Source: Acinetobacter venetianus RAG-1 = CIP 110063 (GTDB lineage Bacteria; Pseudomonadota; Gammaproteobacteria; Pseudomonadales; Moraxellaceae). From it: 64,000 nt of DNA. Location of the stretch: positions 1,253,349-1,317,348 of the forward strand of contig NZ_KB849558.1 in assembly GCF_000368585.1 (NCBI RefSeq), given 5' to 3'. The notes under the pieces were generated by a model that saw only the letters and a program-made list of their open reading frames with translations, made no database searches and had not been told where the DNA came from. Position 1 is the stretch's first letter. Every line of letters begins with the position of its first letter. The position numbers and the translations under genes are program-made. Below, piece by piece: positions 38,639 through 47,490 of the stretch.

Positions 38639-39676
38639 GGCTTTGTTGCATAAAGATTTTAAAGAAAGAGCTTTCCTAAGTTGCTCAAATTTAAGTGACA
38701 ACTTGGGTATGAGGTCGACCTAATTTCGTAAATTTATTTAAGACAGCGACACGTGCATGAATTTCATTGACCTGACTGTAAAACTCCTTGCACTGAGTTT
38801 ATCGCCCAATAATTTGATACAATGCATCTTAGTTTCAACCAAACTGCGCCGATGATAGCCAGACCACTTTTTCCAAAGCGTTCTTCCTAGACCTTTGACT
38901 GTTTTCAATAGTTCATTTCTTTCTAAAGATCCCAATTTCTTATCTTTCCATGGCCTTGCATTTTTTCTTGGAGGAATTACGGCATGTGCATGACGATCTG
39001 AAATCACTTGTCTGCACAATTTCGTGTCATAGGCTCCATCGGTATAGACAGAGTCAATGAGTTCATCAGATGGGATTTGATTTAGCAGATCACCCAAGAC
39101 TTGTGAATCACTGACATTTTTTGTTGTGAGCTGCACGGCTCGTATTTGCAAGGTTTTAGCATCTATACCAATATGTAGTTTACGCCATTGCCGACGATAT
39201 TCAGGCTGATGTTTCTTGCGTTTCCATTCGCCTTCGCTTAAAAACTTTAAGCCAGTTGAGTCGACCAATAGATGTAGTCCCTCATGACTTTTTTGATAGC
39301 TTATCGCAATATCAATATGCTTTTGTCGTCTACAGAGGGTAGAGTAATCCGGTGCTGTCCAATTTAATCCACTGAGTTGAATAATGCTTTGCACAAAACC
39401 TGTGACCATACGCAAAGAAAGTCGAAAGATAGATTTGATCATCAAACAGCACTGAATTGCTGTATCAGAATAGGTTTGATTTCTTCCATGTTTAGCTTGT
39501 GGTTGAGCATACCATTGAGTCTGGGGATCGAACCAAATTGAAATATTTCGTCGCTTGATTAAAGCTTGGTTATACGAGGACCAATTGGTTGTACGGTAGA
39601 TTTTAGGGACAGGCTTCTTCATCTGGAAATTATATTGCTAAAGAAACCTTCAAGAATAGCTTTGTGCAACAAAGCC
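38639..39676 (-). mobile_element. IS5-family insertion sequence, copy 1 (1038 bp)
   Basis: Bounded by inverted ends GGCTTTGTTGCA and TGCAACAAAGCC, with one transposase gene on the minus strand. No target duplication is visible (TTTTATAAC on the left, GTTACGAGT on the right), which suggests that at least one flank was rearranged after insertion. The copy closely resembles the one at 41934-42973. Confidence 0.9.
38738..39622 (-). pseudogene. IS5-family transposase with C-terminal frameshift
   Basis: A DDE transposase of 294 aa with the family landmarks LLVDSTGLKFL, VYTDGAYDT and the RSLVETKMHCIK glutamate region. Compared with copy 2 a single base is missing near 38785 (TTTTACAGTCAG against TTTTAACAATCAA). 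The last ~25 residues are therefore replaced by a short out-of-frame tail ending in HVSLS. The catalytic residues precede the shift, so activity may remain, but it is probably reduced. Confidence 0.8.
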
Positions 39677-39952
39677 GTTACGAGTAGTATATATTTTCAT
39701 TCCAACATTATAACCAATTGATATTCTCATCAAGAATAGATATTAAATATATTAAAAAAACATCTAAAACAGATACAATCACAAAACAAAAATACTTCCA
39801 ACTGAGTGTGGTTATACTCAAATTTGAAACACCTTCTATCCTGTCTGATAAATGCAAATAAGACTTATAAATTTACTTATGCACATTCAAGATTTTTTCA
39901 GATATAGATAATTAAAAGGAAGTAAGTGTGTTAAGCGAACCTTAATAAATCT
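39677..39952. other. 276-bp AT-rich spacer
   Basis: No gene or clear structure was seen between IS5 copy 1 and the small membrane-protein gene. Confidence 0.4.
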
Positions 39953-40159
39953 TTAAAACATCTCTTTAATCCATGCAATCCAAGATTTCACAATAGCAAA
40001 AAACGATACAAAACACGCTATAGCAAACAATACACCAGCTATTTGAATAAGAAAGCCTAACTGATAGTGTGCTCCTAATAAAAATAAAGGAACAACTACA
40101 AAAACTACAAACAGGAAGGCATAAGTATATAATTTCAATGCACGTTTTCTAGACTCCAT
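39953..40159 (-). CDS. small two-helix membrane protein
   Basis: A 68-aa protein with a basic start (MESRKRALK) and two strong hydrophobic helices (~12-33 and ~36-58), ending in the aromatic/lysine-rich tail SWIAWIKEMF. AAGGAAA precedes the ATG. In the restored frame of the gene upstream, the stop codon lies just 2 bp before this ATG, so the two small genes would be cotranscribed and coupled. A holin-like or immunity-like role is possible but not supported by any motif. Function unknown. Confidence 0.6.
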   Translation of the reverse strand: MESRKRALKLYTYAFLFVVFVVVPLFLLGAHYQLGFLIQIAGVLFAIACFVSFFAIVKSWIAWIKEMF

Positions 40160-40219
40160 AACTATTTCCTTTTCTCTTGTTTATCAGGTTGCTTACCATA
40201 CGCTTTATCTAAGAATGTT

Positions 40220-40423
40220 TTAAGGGGGGGTAGTATAATTTATTGGAGAACTAACCCCCAAACCCAAACCTAAACCTAAATCTATGCCGTCAAAACTATC
40301 ACCCTTAAAATTTACAGACCCACCCGTATATTTTCCCAGCCAAGGAATACTAAATCCCAAAGATTTATCTGGTGCGTTAATGGCGGATTGGGCTAGTTTC
40401 TGTAATAAATAATTAAATGCCAT
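40220..40423 (-). CDS. small Gly-rich hypothetical protein, probably frameshifted at a C7 run
   Basis: As read, the protein has 67 aa and ends NYTTPP directly in a run of seven C (G on the plus strand, 40224-40230). With six C the frame continues for 20 more residues (LKTFLDKAYGKQPDKQEKRK) and stops at 40162, just before the next gene. The short form is therefore likely a slippage, phase-variable or sequencing variant of an 87-aa protein. The body is amphipathic (FNYLLQKLAQSAINAP), then has a glycine/leucine alternation LGLGLGLG. The AGGAG ribosome-binding site is inside a hairpin. I do not recognise the family. Confidence 0.55.
   Translation of the reverse strand: MAFNYLLQKLAQSAINAPDKSLGFSIPWLGKYTGGSVNFKGDSFDGIDLGLGLGLGVSSPINYTTPP
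40224..40230 (-). other. C7 homopolymer at the end of the small Gly-rich gene
   Basis: Seven consecutive C on the coding strand at the point where the frame is lost. Removing one restores a Lys-rich C-terminus that ends 2 bp before the next gene. Confidence 0.7.
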
Positions 40424-40430
40424 AATCTCA

Positions 40431-40455
40431 GACTCCTGCCTAATAAGCAGGAGTC
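40431..40455 (-). promoter_or_regulatory. hairpin that sequesters the ribosome-binding site of the small Gly-rich gene
   Basis: On the minus strand, GACTCCTGC and GCAGGAGTC form a perfect 9-bp stem with a 7-nt loop ending 7 nt before the ATG. The AGGAG that should bind the ribosome is the 3' arm. On the plus strand the same dyad is followed by a T-rich stretch, so it could also act as a terminator in that direction. Confidence 0.6.
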
Positions 40456-40549
40456 AAGTTGTTTTTCTAATGAATATCTAATAAAGAATGAACCTATGCT
40501 AAGTAATTTCTAACCCGAGTTCCTTCGCCAAACCAACTGCTAGGAACTT

Positions 40550-40690
40550 CCAAAGCCAAGTTAATGAGATTCACATACACGTAACACTGCTCAATAAGTT
40601 TACTGAATTAGGTCAACCATATACGAGTTGTGGCTTAAATTTGTGTCACTTAGGAAAATTCTAGCTTTTAAGACTTTGTGCAATAAAGCC
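40550..40690 (+). mobile_element. IS5-family 3'-end fragment
   Basis: This matches the last ~140 bp of the IS5 copies (transposase tail, then the GCAATAAAGCC end) but in the opposite orientation, with many substitutions. It is a relic of an older insertion. Confidence 0.7.
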
Positions 40691-40991
40691 ACTAAAGAAT
40701 CAAGTTCAAAAAATCTAAAGATTTTATCTCTTTCAACATCTAAAGATTTAATCCAAAAGGTAGCACAACACTATTGCCGCCGTATTCATAGCTAAGTTCA
40801 TGAAACAAATATTTTATAAATTGTTATTTTAATTCTCCTAGTGATTAAATTTATTATTTATTAGAATAAATTTAATTGTGAAATAAATTATAGGTGAACA
40901 TAAGTTAAATAAGATATCCAAGACTGTAGCCTACAAAACCTTTATGTCCATAAAAGTTAATTTTATAATTTCAGCAATAATTCAAGTTAAA

Positions 40992-41984
40992 TCAACCATC
41001 ATGCTTTTCTAAAGATGGTAAATTTCCAAACATCTTTTTATATTGGCTTCTAAAATATCCCAGACTTTCAAACCCTAAGAGATTTGCAATATATACAATT
41101 GGCATACTGGTATTCTTAATGAGCCATTTTGCCTGATCTAATTTCCTTTTCTTAAAGTACTCATGAGCTGATAAATTAAATTCAGTTATAAACTTTCTAT
41201 CTAGTTGTCTGCGACTCATACCAATTTCCTTCGCAATACTTTCAATCGAAGTTTTACTAAATAATTGATCATTCATGCTAATTAGAGCTTGATGTAAAAT
41301 CTGGTCTCTTACAATTGGAATATCAATCGCCTTATGAATATAGTCATGGCTTCGATGCTGTTCAGTCATCATGTCACTCAAACCTTTACTTGCTAGCTGC
41401 TGTCCAAGAAAAGGTGATAACAATTCTATGGCCAGATCCATAACAGCTACCCCACCGACACAACTTGAGAATGTCTGACCAATATAAAAAGCCTTATCAA
41501 CTAAAACAGGAATTTGAGGAAATATACTTTCAAACTGTTGCCTATGCCGCCAATGAACGGTTACACCATTACCAGAGGCTAATTTTCCAAGCGAATCTCC
41601 CAAAGCAAAGATAGCATTATCTACAGCGACAATATGTGTTCTTGCTTGATAACTTAACGATATGATTTTTCTTAAATCACTGCTTAATTCAAGCATCTTT
41701 TGTACATTGCGCCCACCAAAAAATACAATAAAGTCAGATTCTTGAATATCATTTTCTGTCAGTAGCGATGCGTGATGTTGGCTTTGTGCACTAGAAAAGA
41801 CTTCTTCTGTAGTTATGCTACGCGTTTCCCAAACGATATAATTTTGCTGACTATAATCAGCTTCATCCGCAGAAAATCGAAGTTTATCTATAAAGGCTGC
41901 ATAAGGCAGTAGGGTGAATTCTGGCAATAGAACGGCTTTGTTGCACAAAGGCTTGAAATGCACAGCTGCCCCTAAGTGATCCAA
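40992..41984 (-). pseudogene. GlxA-type AraC-family regulator, start removed by IS5
   Basis: The native part has a DJ-1/PfpI-like amidase domain (~20-170, FIVFFGGRNVQ, THIVAVDNAIFALG) and a C-terminal AraC double helix-turn-helix (IESIAKEIGMSRRQLDRKF, then VYIANLLGFESLGYFRSQYKKMFG). This is the GATase1-AraC arrangement seen in GlxA, CdhR and ArgR. The first ~17 codons of the frame lie inside IS5 copy 2 (which ends at 41934). No native ATG is left and the frame can start only at a TTG in IS sequence. About ten original residues appear to be missing. Expression would depend on the IS, so it is probably inactive. Confidence 0.75.
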
Positions 41985-42973
41985 ATTTAAGTGGCAACTT
42001 GGGTATGAGGTTGACCTAATTCTGTAAATTTATTTAAGACTGCCACACGTGCATGAATCTCGTTGACTTGATTGTTAAAATTTTTAGCGCTGAGTTTATC
42101 CCCTAATAATTTGATGCAATGCATCTTGGTTTCCACCAAACTTCGCCGATGATAGCCTGACCATTTTTTCCATAGTGTTCTGCCTAAACGTTTAACTATT
42201 CGAAGTAATTCATTTCGCTCCTGAGAATGTGATTTTATATCTTTCCAAGGTCTTGCATTTTTTCTAGGAGGAATCACTGCATGCGCTTGTCGATCTGCAA
42301 TGACTTGACGGCATCTTTTTGTGTCATAAGCTCCATCGGTATAAACAGAGTCTATTTGCTCATCCAATGGAATCTGATCAAGTAAATCACTAAGTACCTG
42401 TGAATCGCTGACATTATTTGTGGTGAGTTGTACTGCACGTATTTGAAGGGTTTCAGCATCTATAGCAATATGAAGCTTATGCCATTGGCGACGATATTCA
42501 GATCCATGTTTCTTGCGTTTCCATTCACCTTCACCTAGAAACTTTAAACCAGTAGAGTCCACGAGCAGATGTAGTTCATCGCTGCTTTTTTGATAGCTAA
42601 TCACAATATCAATATGCTTTTGTCTTCTGCATATGGTCGAATAATCTGGTGCTGTCCAATCTAATCCACAAAGTTTAATCAGGCTCTGAACAAAACCTGT
42701 AACCATGCGCAAAGAGAGTCTAAATAGAGATTTGATCATTAAACAGCATTGAATAGCTATGTCTGAGTAAGTTTGATTTCGACCTTGCTTGCCTTGTGGT
42801 TGTGCATACCACTGAGTCTTTGGATCAAACCAAATGGAAATATTACCTCGGTTAATGAGGGCTCGATTATAGGAAGGCCAATTGGTTGTGCGATAGGTTC
42901 TAGGGGCAGGTTTATTCATTTTGAAATTATATGGCTGAATAAATCTTCGTGGCTAGGTTTATGCAACAAAGCC
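41934..42973 (-). mobile_element. IS5-family insertion sequence, copy 2 (1040 bp)
   Basis: Bounded by GGCTTTGTTGCA and TGCAACAAAGCC. Left flank CAATAGAAC and right flank AAAGAGAAA do not match, so there is no target duplication. It joins a beheaded AraC-type gene to a beheaded integrase gene, the pattern left by an IS-mediated deletion. Confidence 0.9.
41987..42919 (-). CDS. IS5-family transposase (intact)
   Basis: A 310-aa DDE transposase of the IS5 family. It has the catalytic regions LLVDSTGLKFL, VYTDGAYDT and RSLVETKMHC and the full C-terminus (NEIHARVAVLNKFTELG) that copy 1 has lost by frameshift. The gene fills the element between the inverted ends. It may be the functional source for the other copies. 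Confidence 0.92.
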   Translation of the reverse strand: MNKPAPRTYRTTNWPSYNRALINRGNISIWFDPKTQWYAQPQGKQGRNQTYSDIAIQCCLMIKSLFRLSLRMVTGFVQSLIKLCGLDWTAPDYSTICRRQKHIDIVISYQKSSDELHLLVDSTGLKFLGEGEWKRKKHGSEYRRQWHKLHIAIDAETLQIRAVQLTTNNVSDSQVLSDLLDQIPLDEQIDSVYTDGAYDTKRCRQVIADRQAHAVIPPRKNARPWKDIKSHSQERNELLRIVKRLGRTLWKKWSGYHRRSLVETKMHCIKLLGDKLSAKNFNNQVNEIHARVAVLNKFTELGQPHTQVAT

Positions 42974-43555
42974 AAAGAGAAATATCTTGCAGACTACCCA
43001 ACTGTGTATTGGTATTTTGTGGTGGCATTCTGGACAGGTTGCCGTCCATCAGAAATTATCGCACTCACTTGGCAGGATGTAGATTTTTTAAATAAGCAGA
43101 TTTACATCAATAAAGGTCGTGTGAACGGCGTTCAGCAGGAAACCACAAAAACAAATAAAGCTAGATTTGTAGATTTAAATGATTTTGCTTTCGAGGCATT
43201 TCAACAACTCAGATTACTAACCTACCTCAAATATGAGCACGTATTTATCTGTGATGAGACAGGTAAGGAATTTACTACACAAAAATCATTAAGTGAGAAG
43301 TTTGTAGCTGCACTGAAAGCAAATGGCTTACGCTATCGCCCTGCCTATAACACTCGTCATACATATGCGACTGTATGCTTAATGAATGGACTTAATCCAG
43401 TCTATGTGGCTTCACAGTTGGGTCATAGTTTAGTAATGCTAATGATGCGTTATGCGAAGTGGATTAATTCAGATAAGAACAAAGAAGAGATTGCTAAAAT
43501 TTCGAATAGTGCCAAAATTGTGTCAAATAAAAAGGGAATCAAACTATGTGTTTGA
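42974..43555 (+). pseudogene. tyrosine recombinase/integrase, 5' part lost at IS5
   Basis: Only the catalytic domain (~193 codons) remains. It contains the first arginine (GCRPSEIIALTW), the second box (YNTRHTYATVCLMNGL), QLGHS and the nucleophile tyrosine in MMRYAKW. The frame runs backwards into IS5 copy 2 without a native start. It is a phage- or island-type integrase. A strong hairpin overlaps its 3' end and a tRNA-Ser-like 3' end follows at 43572. It was probably the integrase of the island carrying the ABC-3C genes. Confidence 0.82.
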
Positions 43556-43563
43556 TTCCCTTT
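43531..43563 (+). terminator. hairpin at the integrase 3' end
   Basis: Perfect 14-bp inverted repeat AAAGGGAATCAAAC / GTTTGATTCCCTTT with a 5-nt loop. It includes the integrase stop codon. Confidence 0.8.
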
Positions 43564-43571
43564 AGTATATT

Positions 43572-43585
43572 TGGCGGAAGCGGTG
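43572..43585 (-). other. possible attachment-site remnant (tRNA-Ser 3' end)
   Basis: TGGCGGAAGCGGTG, read on the minus strand as CACCGCTTCCGCCA, is the usual acceptor end of a tRNA-Ser including CCA. No tRNA body follows it. Its position directly beside an integrase suggests an att core copy. Confidence 0.5.
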
Positions 43586-43692
43586 GCAGTCAAATTTAAC
43601 ACATATATCACTGATAAATAAATATAAAATATTTTATATTTAATTTTTTACTACTATTTTTACTACAAAAAAATTAGGTTAAGAAGTATAAC

Positions 43693-45726
43693 TCAATCTT
43701 TCATCGGCTTTATCAACTTTCCACTCCAAGTTATTAATTTAAAATCTAAACCATTTGTAACTTCATGGAAAATAGCTTCTGATTCATCAAAAGAGGCAGC
43801 TACTATGCTTTGTAAATCACTATAGGAGGACAATTCCATTAAGAGTGAGCGTTGGCTCTGCTGAGCCATCGAGTGTTGACCAGGCTCATCTAGTAATAAA
43901 AAGTTTAAATGATTTCCTATAGGCTTACTACTTGATGCTTGAAATAAAGCAAGAACATAACTCCAAATCAAACGTACGAAATCGCTAGCACTAGAATCTG
44001 TTTTGGTACTAGAACGACGAATTTCTCTCAACTCTATATGAGCTAATGATGGCAATAAGTTATCTTTACTAATGACAATGTCAGAAATTTGAGCACTTTC
44101 ATAATTAAACTTCATTGCATTTCTCTTAAATCTATCCTCAAAAAAATTAATCTTTTTAATATCTTTTTCTGAATAGATTTCTTTAGGAAGCAAACTAATC
44201 TGACCATCAACCCATCTAAATTGATCGATTAATGCACTCATTTCATTTTTTAAAATATAGAAATTGTCTTTAAATTTTTCTAGGTTATATACTTCATTTT
44301 CAATATAAATCTGTTTCCTAACATAGAGTTTTTCCATTTCAGATCCTGAAGTCACCGCTTTTCTTAAACTATCTAATATATTATGTTTCCTACTAATTTC
44401 TTTTTTTGTGTTATTCACTTTTACTTCAAGTAACTTATTTTCTTCAATTACCCCACCCATTTGTTTTTCTAGCATCTTTTTCTGACTATTAAGATGTTCA
44501 ATTTGTTCTTTTAAATCCAGTTGTGGACCTTTAATTTCCTCTGCTAAAAGATTATCAACAATGTGCTGAAAACATGTTGGGCACTTATCTTTAGATACTT
44601 CAATATCTAGCTCAGCACCGAGGTCTCTTAGCTTGAGTGCAGCCTTATTTTTTCCTAAATCTTCAACAATCGTATCTAAAATTTCCTGATATGATGAAAT
44701 TGATACACGATTACTAATTATCTTAGAATTAAGTTGCTCAAAACCAATTGATATCAGTTTCAAGTCATCAGTTATCATTTCAATTTCTTTTAAGATTTCA
44801 TCTGAACTGATATTTTGTTCTGCTTTCTCTTTGTTAACTAACTGCTCATATTCATTTTTTAGGTTAATAATATACTCATCTATCGTATAATTTTCTTTAG
44901 CATAAATCATTAGCTCGTCTGGGTTAAATAACAGTGATGGCTCTCTATAAAGTCCTTCTATCTTTAAGCCAATTTCATTTGCTTTATCAATCAATCTTTT
45001 ATTTACTATCTGCCACTCTTGAGTAACTTCTCCCAAATTATTCATTAATTTATTTTTTAGATTATTAATTTCAAACACTTCAAGCCCTAACAGAAACTCA
45101 ACAACTCTAACTTTCGGATCTCTAATACCATAAAAAGGAATATTAGCCAAATAGTCTGTCCAGCCACGTTTTTGTTCAATTGCATGTGCTGAAAAAATAG
45201 TTTGTAAATATAATTTAGCAATACCACCAGATGTTGTTCCTACTTCCGGTAAATCTAGTCCTAAGAATTTCTCCAAATAAAAATGAAAACCTTCTTCTCG
45301 CTTTGCACCACCAGCATCATGTACATACGTAGGCGTTACAGAGCCTAATCTCTCTTTTTTAGAAATATATTTACTATCATAGATTTCTATTAATTTTGAA
45401 TGTTTATATTTGTCTTTTATTGTTCTACGAATGGTACGGACATCACCAAATTTATTCTCAATCTCTAAATAAATTTCAGATGCTTCAACTTGAATCCGTT
45501 TCCCCTCAAAATCAAAATATGTACTTAAGCAATAAGGTAGCGTATTTTCTCCTTTCCCACCTAGAATTTCCTCCATACCTAGTGCATAAAGAATGGTACT
45601 AACTAATGTACTTTTCCCTCCAGAATTACCCGCTTTTATTACTGTTAAGTTTCTACCAAAGGTTTCCTTAAATCCAAAATTTCCTTCGTTTGTAACTAAA
45701 TTAATTTTTAAACCTAAAATAATCAT
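43693..45726 (-). CDS. ABC-3C system ATPase (Rad50/SMC-like)
   Basis: A ~677-aa ABC-type ATPase. Walker A is AGNSGGKSTLVSTILYALG near residue 35. Long coiled coils span ~220-550, with a zinc-hook-like CPTC (CPTCFQHI) near residue 385 in the middle. Walker B is NFLLLDEPGQHS near residue 610, with a DDE-like end ASFDESEAIFHE. This is a Rad50-like structural ATPase. The ATG at 45726 overlaps the stop of the middle-component gene (ATGA), so I prefer it to a TTG at 45738. It is the third gene of a minus-strand trio typical of ABC three-component conflict systems. It probably senses invading DNA and triggers the effector, which is inferred from the family. Confidence 0.8.
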   Translation of the reverse strand: MIILGLKINLVTNEGNFGFKETFGRNLTVIKAGNSGGKSTLVSTILYALGMEEILGGKGENTLPYCLSTYFDFEGKRIQVEASEIYLEIENKFGDVRTIRRTIKDKYKHSKLIEIYDSKYISKKERLGSVTPTYVHDAGGAKREEGFHFYLEKFLGLDLPEVGTTSGGIAKLYLQTIFSAHAIEQKRGWTDYLANIPFYGIRDPKVRVVEFLLGLEVFEINNLKNKLMNNLGEVTQEWQIVNKRLIDKANEIGLKIEGLYREPSLLFNPDELMIYAKENYTIDEYIINLKNEYEQLVNKEKAEQNISSDEILKEIEMITDDLKLISIGFEQLNSKIISNRVSISSYQEILDTIVEDLGKNKAALKLRDLGAELDIEVSKDKCPTCFQHIVDNLLAEEIKGPQLDLKEQIEHLNSQKKMLEKQMGGVIEENKLLEVKVNNTKKEISRKHNILDSLRKAVTSGSEMEKLYVRKQIYIENEVYNLEKFKDNFYILKNEMSALIDQFRWVDGQISLLPKEIYSEKDIKKINFFEDRFKRNAMKFNYESAQISDIVISKDNLLPSLAHIELREIRRSSTKTDSSASDFVRLIWSYVLALFQASSSKPIGNHLNFLLLDEPGQHSMAQQSQRSLLMELSSYSDLQSIVAASFDESEAIFHEVTNGLDFKLITWSGKLIKPMKD

Positions 45727-46187
45727 AAACTTGTCCAACTCTTTGTAACAGATTCAACCATCCCCTCAGTAATAGATTTTTTTATTAAAGATAAAAATTT
45801 TTTTTCTTCTGGAAAAATTGAATCGTCAAGCATAATTTTCTTTGCAAATCGAATACCTAGATCTGTTAATTTATATCCAGAACCCTCTTCAAATAGTAAT
45901 TTTTCTGCTATAGCAAATCTAATTGCTATTGTTAATGCTGGATCGAATCCCCAAGCAGAAATCCTAAAGTTTCCATTTTCAACTGTATTTAAAAGGTCTT
46001 TCTGCCTATTTTTATCTTTCAAAACCCAATTAAACAAATGTAATCGAGTTAAACTAGACTTATAAGCTCTTGATGAAATATAAAGTATTAAAGAAATTTG
46101 ACCAATTTTATAAACAGGTCTATGCTCAACAAGTACAGGGGCGGGTCTTTTATTAAATTTTATTTTCATTAAATTGTTAGCAATCAT
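45723..46187 (-). CDS. ABC-3C middle component
   Basis: A 154-aa protein between the effector and ATPase genes, overlapping both (11 bp and 4 bp). It has a winged-helix-like pattern (YKIGQISLILYISSRAYKSS, RLHLFNWVLK, then FAIAEKLLFEEGSGYKLTDLG) that matches the small middle components of ABC-3C loci. Such proteins are thought to link the ATPase to the effector. It has no catalytic motif. The assignment rests on size, pattern and position. An ATG at 46169 is an alternative start. Confidence 0.65.
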   Translation of the reverse strand: MIANNLMKIKFNKRPAPVLVEHRPVYKIGQISLILYISSRAYKSSLTRLHLFNWVLKDKNRQKDLLNTVENGNFRISAWGFDPALTIAIRFAIAEKLLFEEGSGYKLTDLGIRFAKKIMLDDSIFPEEKKFLSLIKKSITEGMVESVTKSWTSL

Positions 46188-47103
46188 AATCTAACTCACA
46201 GACTGCTAACCATCTAGCAAACATTTTTTCTGATATTTTCGCAGCCATCGTTATATTTGAATTTGGTTTCAAATCATTAATAATTCTTTCAATGAATAAT
46301 TTTCGGAGTTTTTCTGTTAAGTCTTGAGGATCGCCAAACCAAGTAATAGTTTCCTCTTTAATAGTACTTTCGAATTCAGTTATAACACGTAATAACTTCA
46401 TGTAAAAAGTAGGCGAAGCAGCTTCAATAGATTTTAAGTACGGATCACATGATAAAAATTGATCTATATTAAAATCATTAAGTTTTGCTAACTTTCTCTC
46501 ATAACTATCTTTATTTTCAAACTCCTTTAGCCTTAACTTATTTTTTCTCACTATGTTCTTCTCATATACTTCTTTTGGTTCATTTAATTCTACAAGTGGT
46601 AGGATATCTGAAAAATACATTACTTCTCCCAATGCTGTTTGAAAATCCCTAATCTCCAAGGCATAATCATCAGCATCATAAAGTAAGACTGTAAAATCAT
46701 CTGTAAGACAACCTAACTTCCAGCCTCTAATTTCCTCTTCTTTTTTCCTAGCATGTTTAATCAATTCATTTTTATCAAATTCTGGAGTAACAAATATCCA
46801 TTTGCAGATTTTTGTTTCCCCTAATCTTGCAGCAATATCTTCTTCATAATCTTTAAGTTTATTCAGATCGGCAGTAATTTTGTCTCTTTGCTTCTCATAT
46901 AACTCTTTTCTATCATAATGTTTTTCAGGACAATAACATTGGAATGCTAAACCACTACTTAAAGTAAAGCCTTCTAATCCAAAGTCTCCCGGTGAGGCTG
47001 GGATTTTTTGATATGACTCTTTTTCATATTTTCTTTTGAATATCATTTGACACAAATCTTCCCAAGTTTTGCCGTCGAATGGCCCATATTTTGTATTAAA
47101 CAT
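46177..47103 (-). CDS. ABC-3C effector with restriction-endonuclease-like N-terminus
   Basis: A 308-aa protein. The N-terminal ~130 residues begin FDGKTWEDLCQMIFKRKY, then have GDFGLEGFTLSSGLAFQCYCPE, which is the D...E-x-Q layout of a PD-(D/E)xK (Mrr-like) nuclease core. The rest is helical, without a domain I recognise. It is the first gene of the trio; the middle component overlaps its stop. In ABC-3C systems the first component is a variable effector, here probably DNA-cleaving. The promoter must lie in the 47104-47490 gap. Confidence 0.7.
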   Translation of the reverse strand: MFNTKYGPFDGKTWEDLCQMIFKRKYEKESYQKIPASPGDFGLEGFTLSSGLAFQCYCPEKHYDRKELYEKQRDKITADLNKLKDYEEDIAARLGETKICKWIFVTPEFDKNELIKHARKKEEEIRGWKLGCLTDDFTVLLYDADDYALEIRDFQTALGEVMYFSDILPLVELNEPKEVYEKNIVRKNKLRLKEFENKDSYERKLAKLNDFNIDQFLSCDPYLKSIEAASPTFYMKLLRVITEFESTIKEETITWFGDPQDLTEKLRKLFIERIINDLKPNSNITMAAKISEKMFARWLAVCELDYDC

Positions 47104-47490
47104 ATTTTGCCTGTATCGTTTCCACTGGGTTAAAATTTTGTCAAAAATGAATTAAATACAATCATCTTATATTAAAAATTCTTTTACAACAAAAACAGAT
47201 AACAAGCTAAATTACCAGAATATTCAATAATTAATTTCTTCTTAAAAGCAAATTAAGAATTTTTTACCTATAAACTATTTCACCACTGCCTCATCATAGA
47301 AATTTCAATTCAATAATTATTACTGAAATAATTTATTATCGAACTATTAAAACCAAAACAAACGACAATTATTGTCGCTATAAATAAATCAAAAAACTAT
47401 TCATTGATTGCTCTAGCAAACTGTTCAATCTAGTTAAGTAAAGAGCATTTTGTCTGATAGAATTACTCAATATCTTAAAAATGCGAATAA
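47104..47490. other. intergenic region, 387 bp, divergent promoters
   Basis: An AT-rich gap between the ABC-3C operon (leftward) and the exonuclease VII genes (rightward). It must hold both promoters. I saw no convincing operator, repeat or small gene. Confidence 0.5.

Noticed and set aside
40255..40285. Telomere-like CCTAAA/CCCAAA hexamer repeats
   Set aside because: They are the coding sequence of the Leu-Gly alternation in the small Gly-rich protein.
42773..43555. A 260-aa integrase starting at 42773
   Set aside because: The first ~67 codons are the reverse strand of the IS5 transposase gene; native integrase sequence begins only at 42974.
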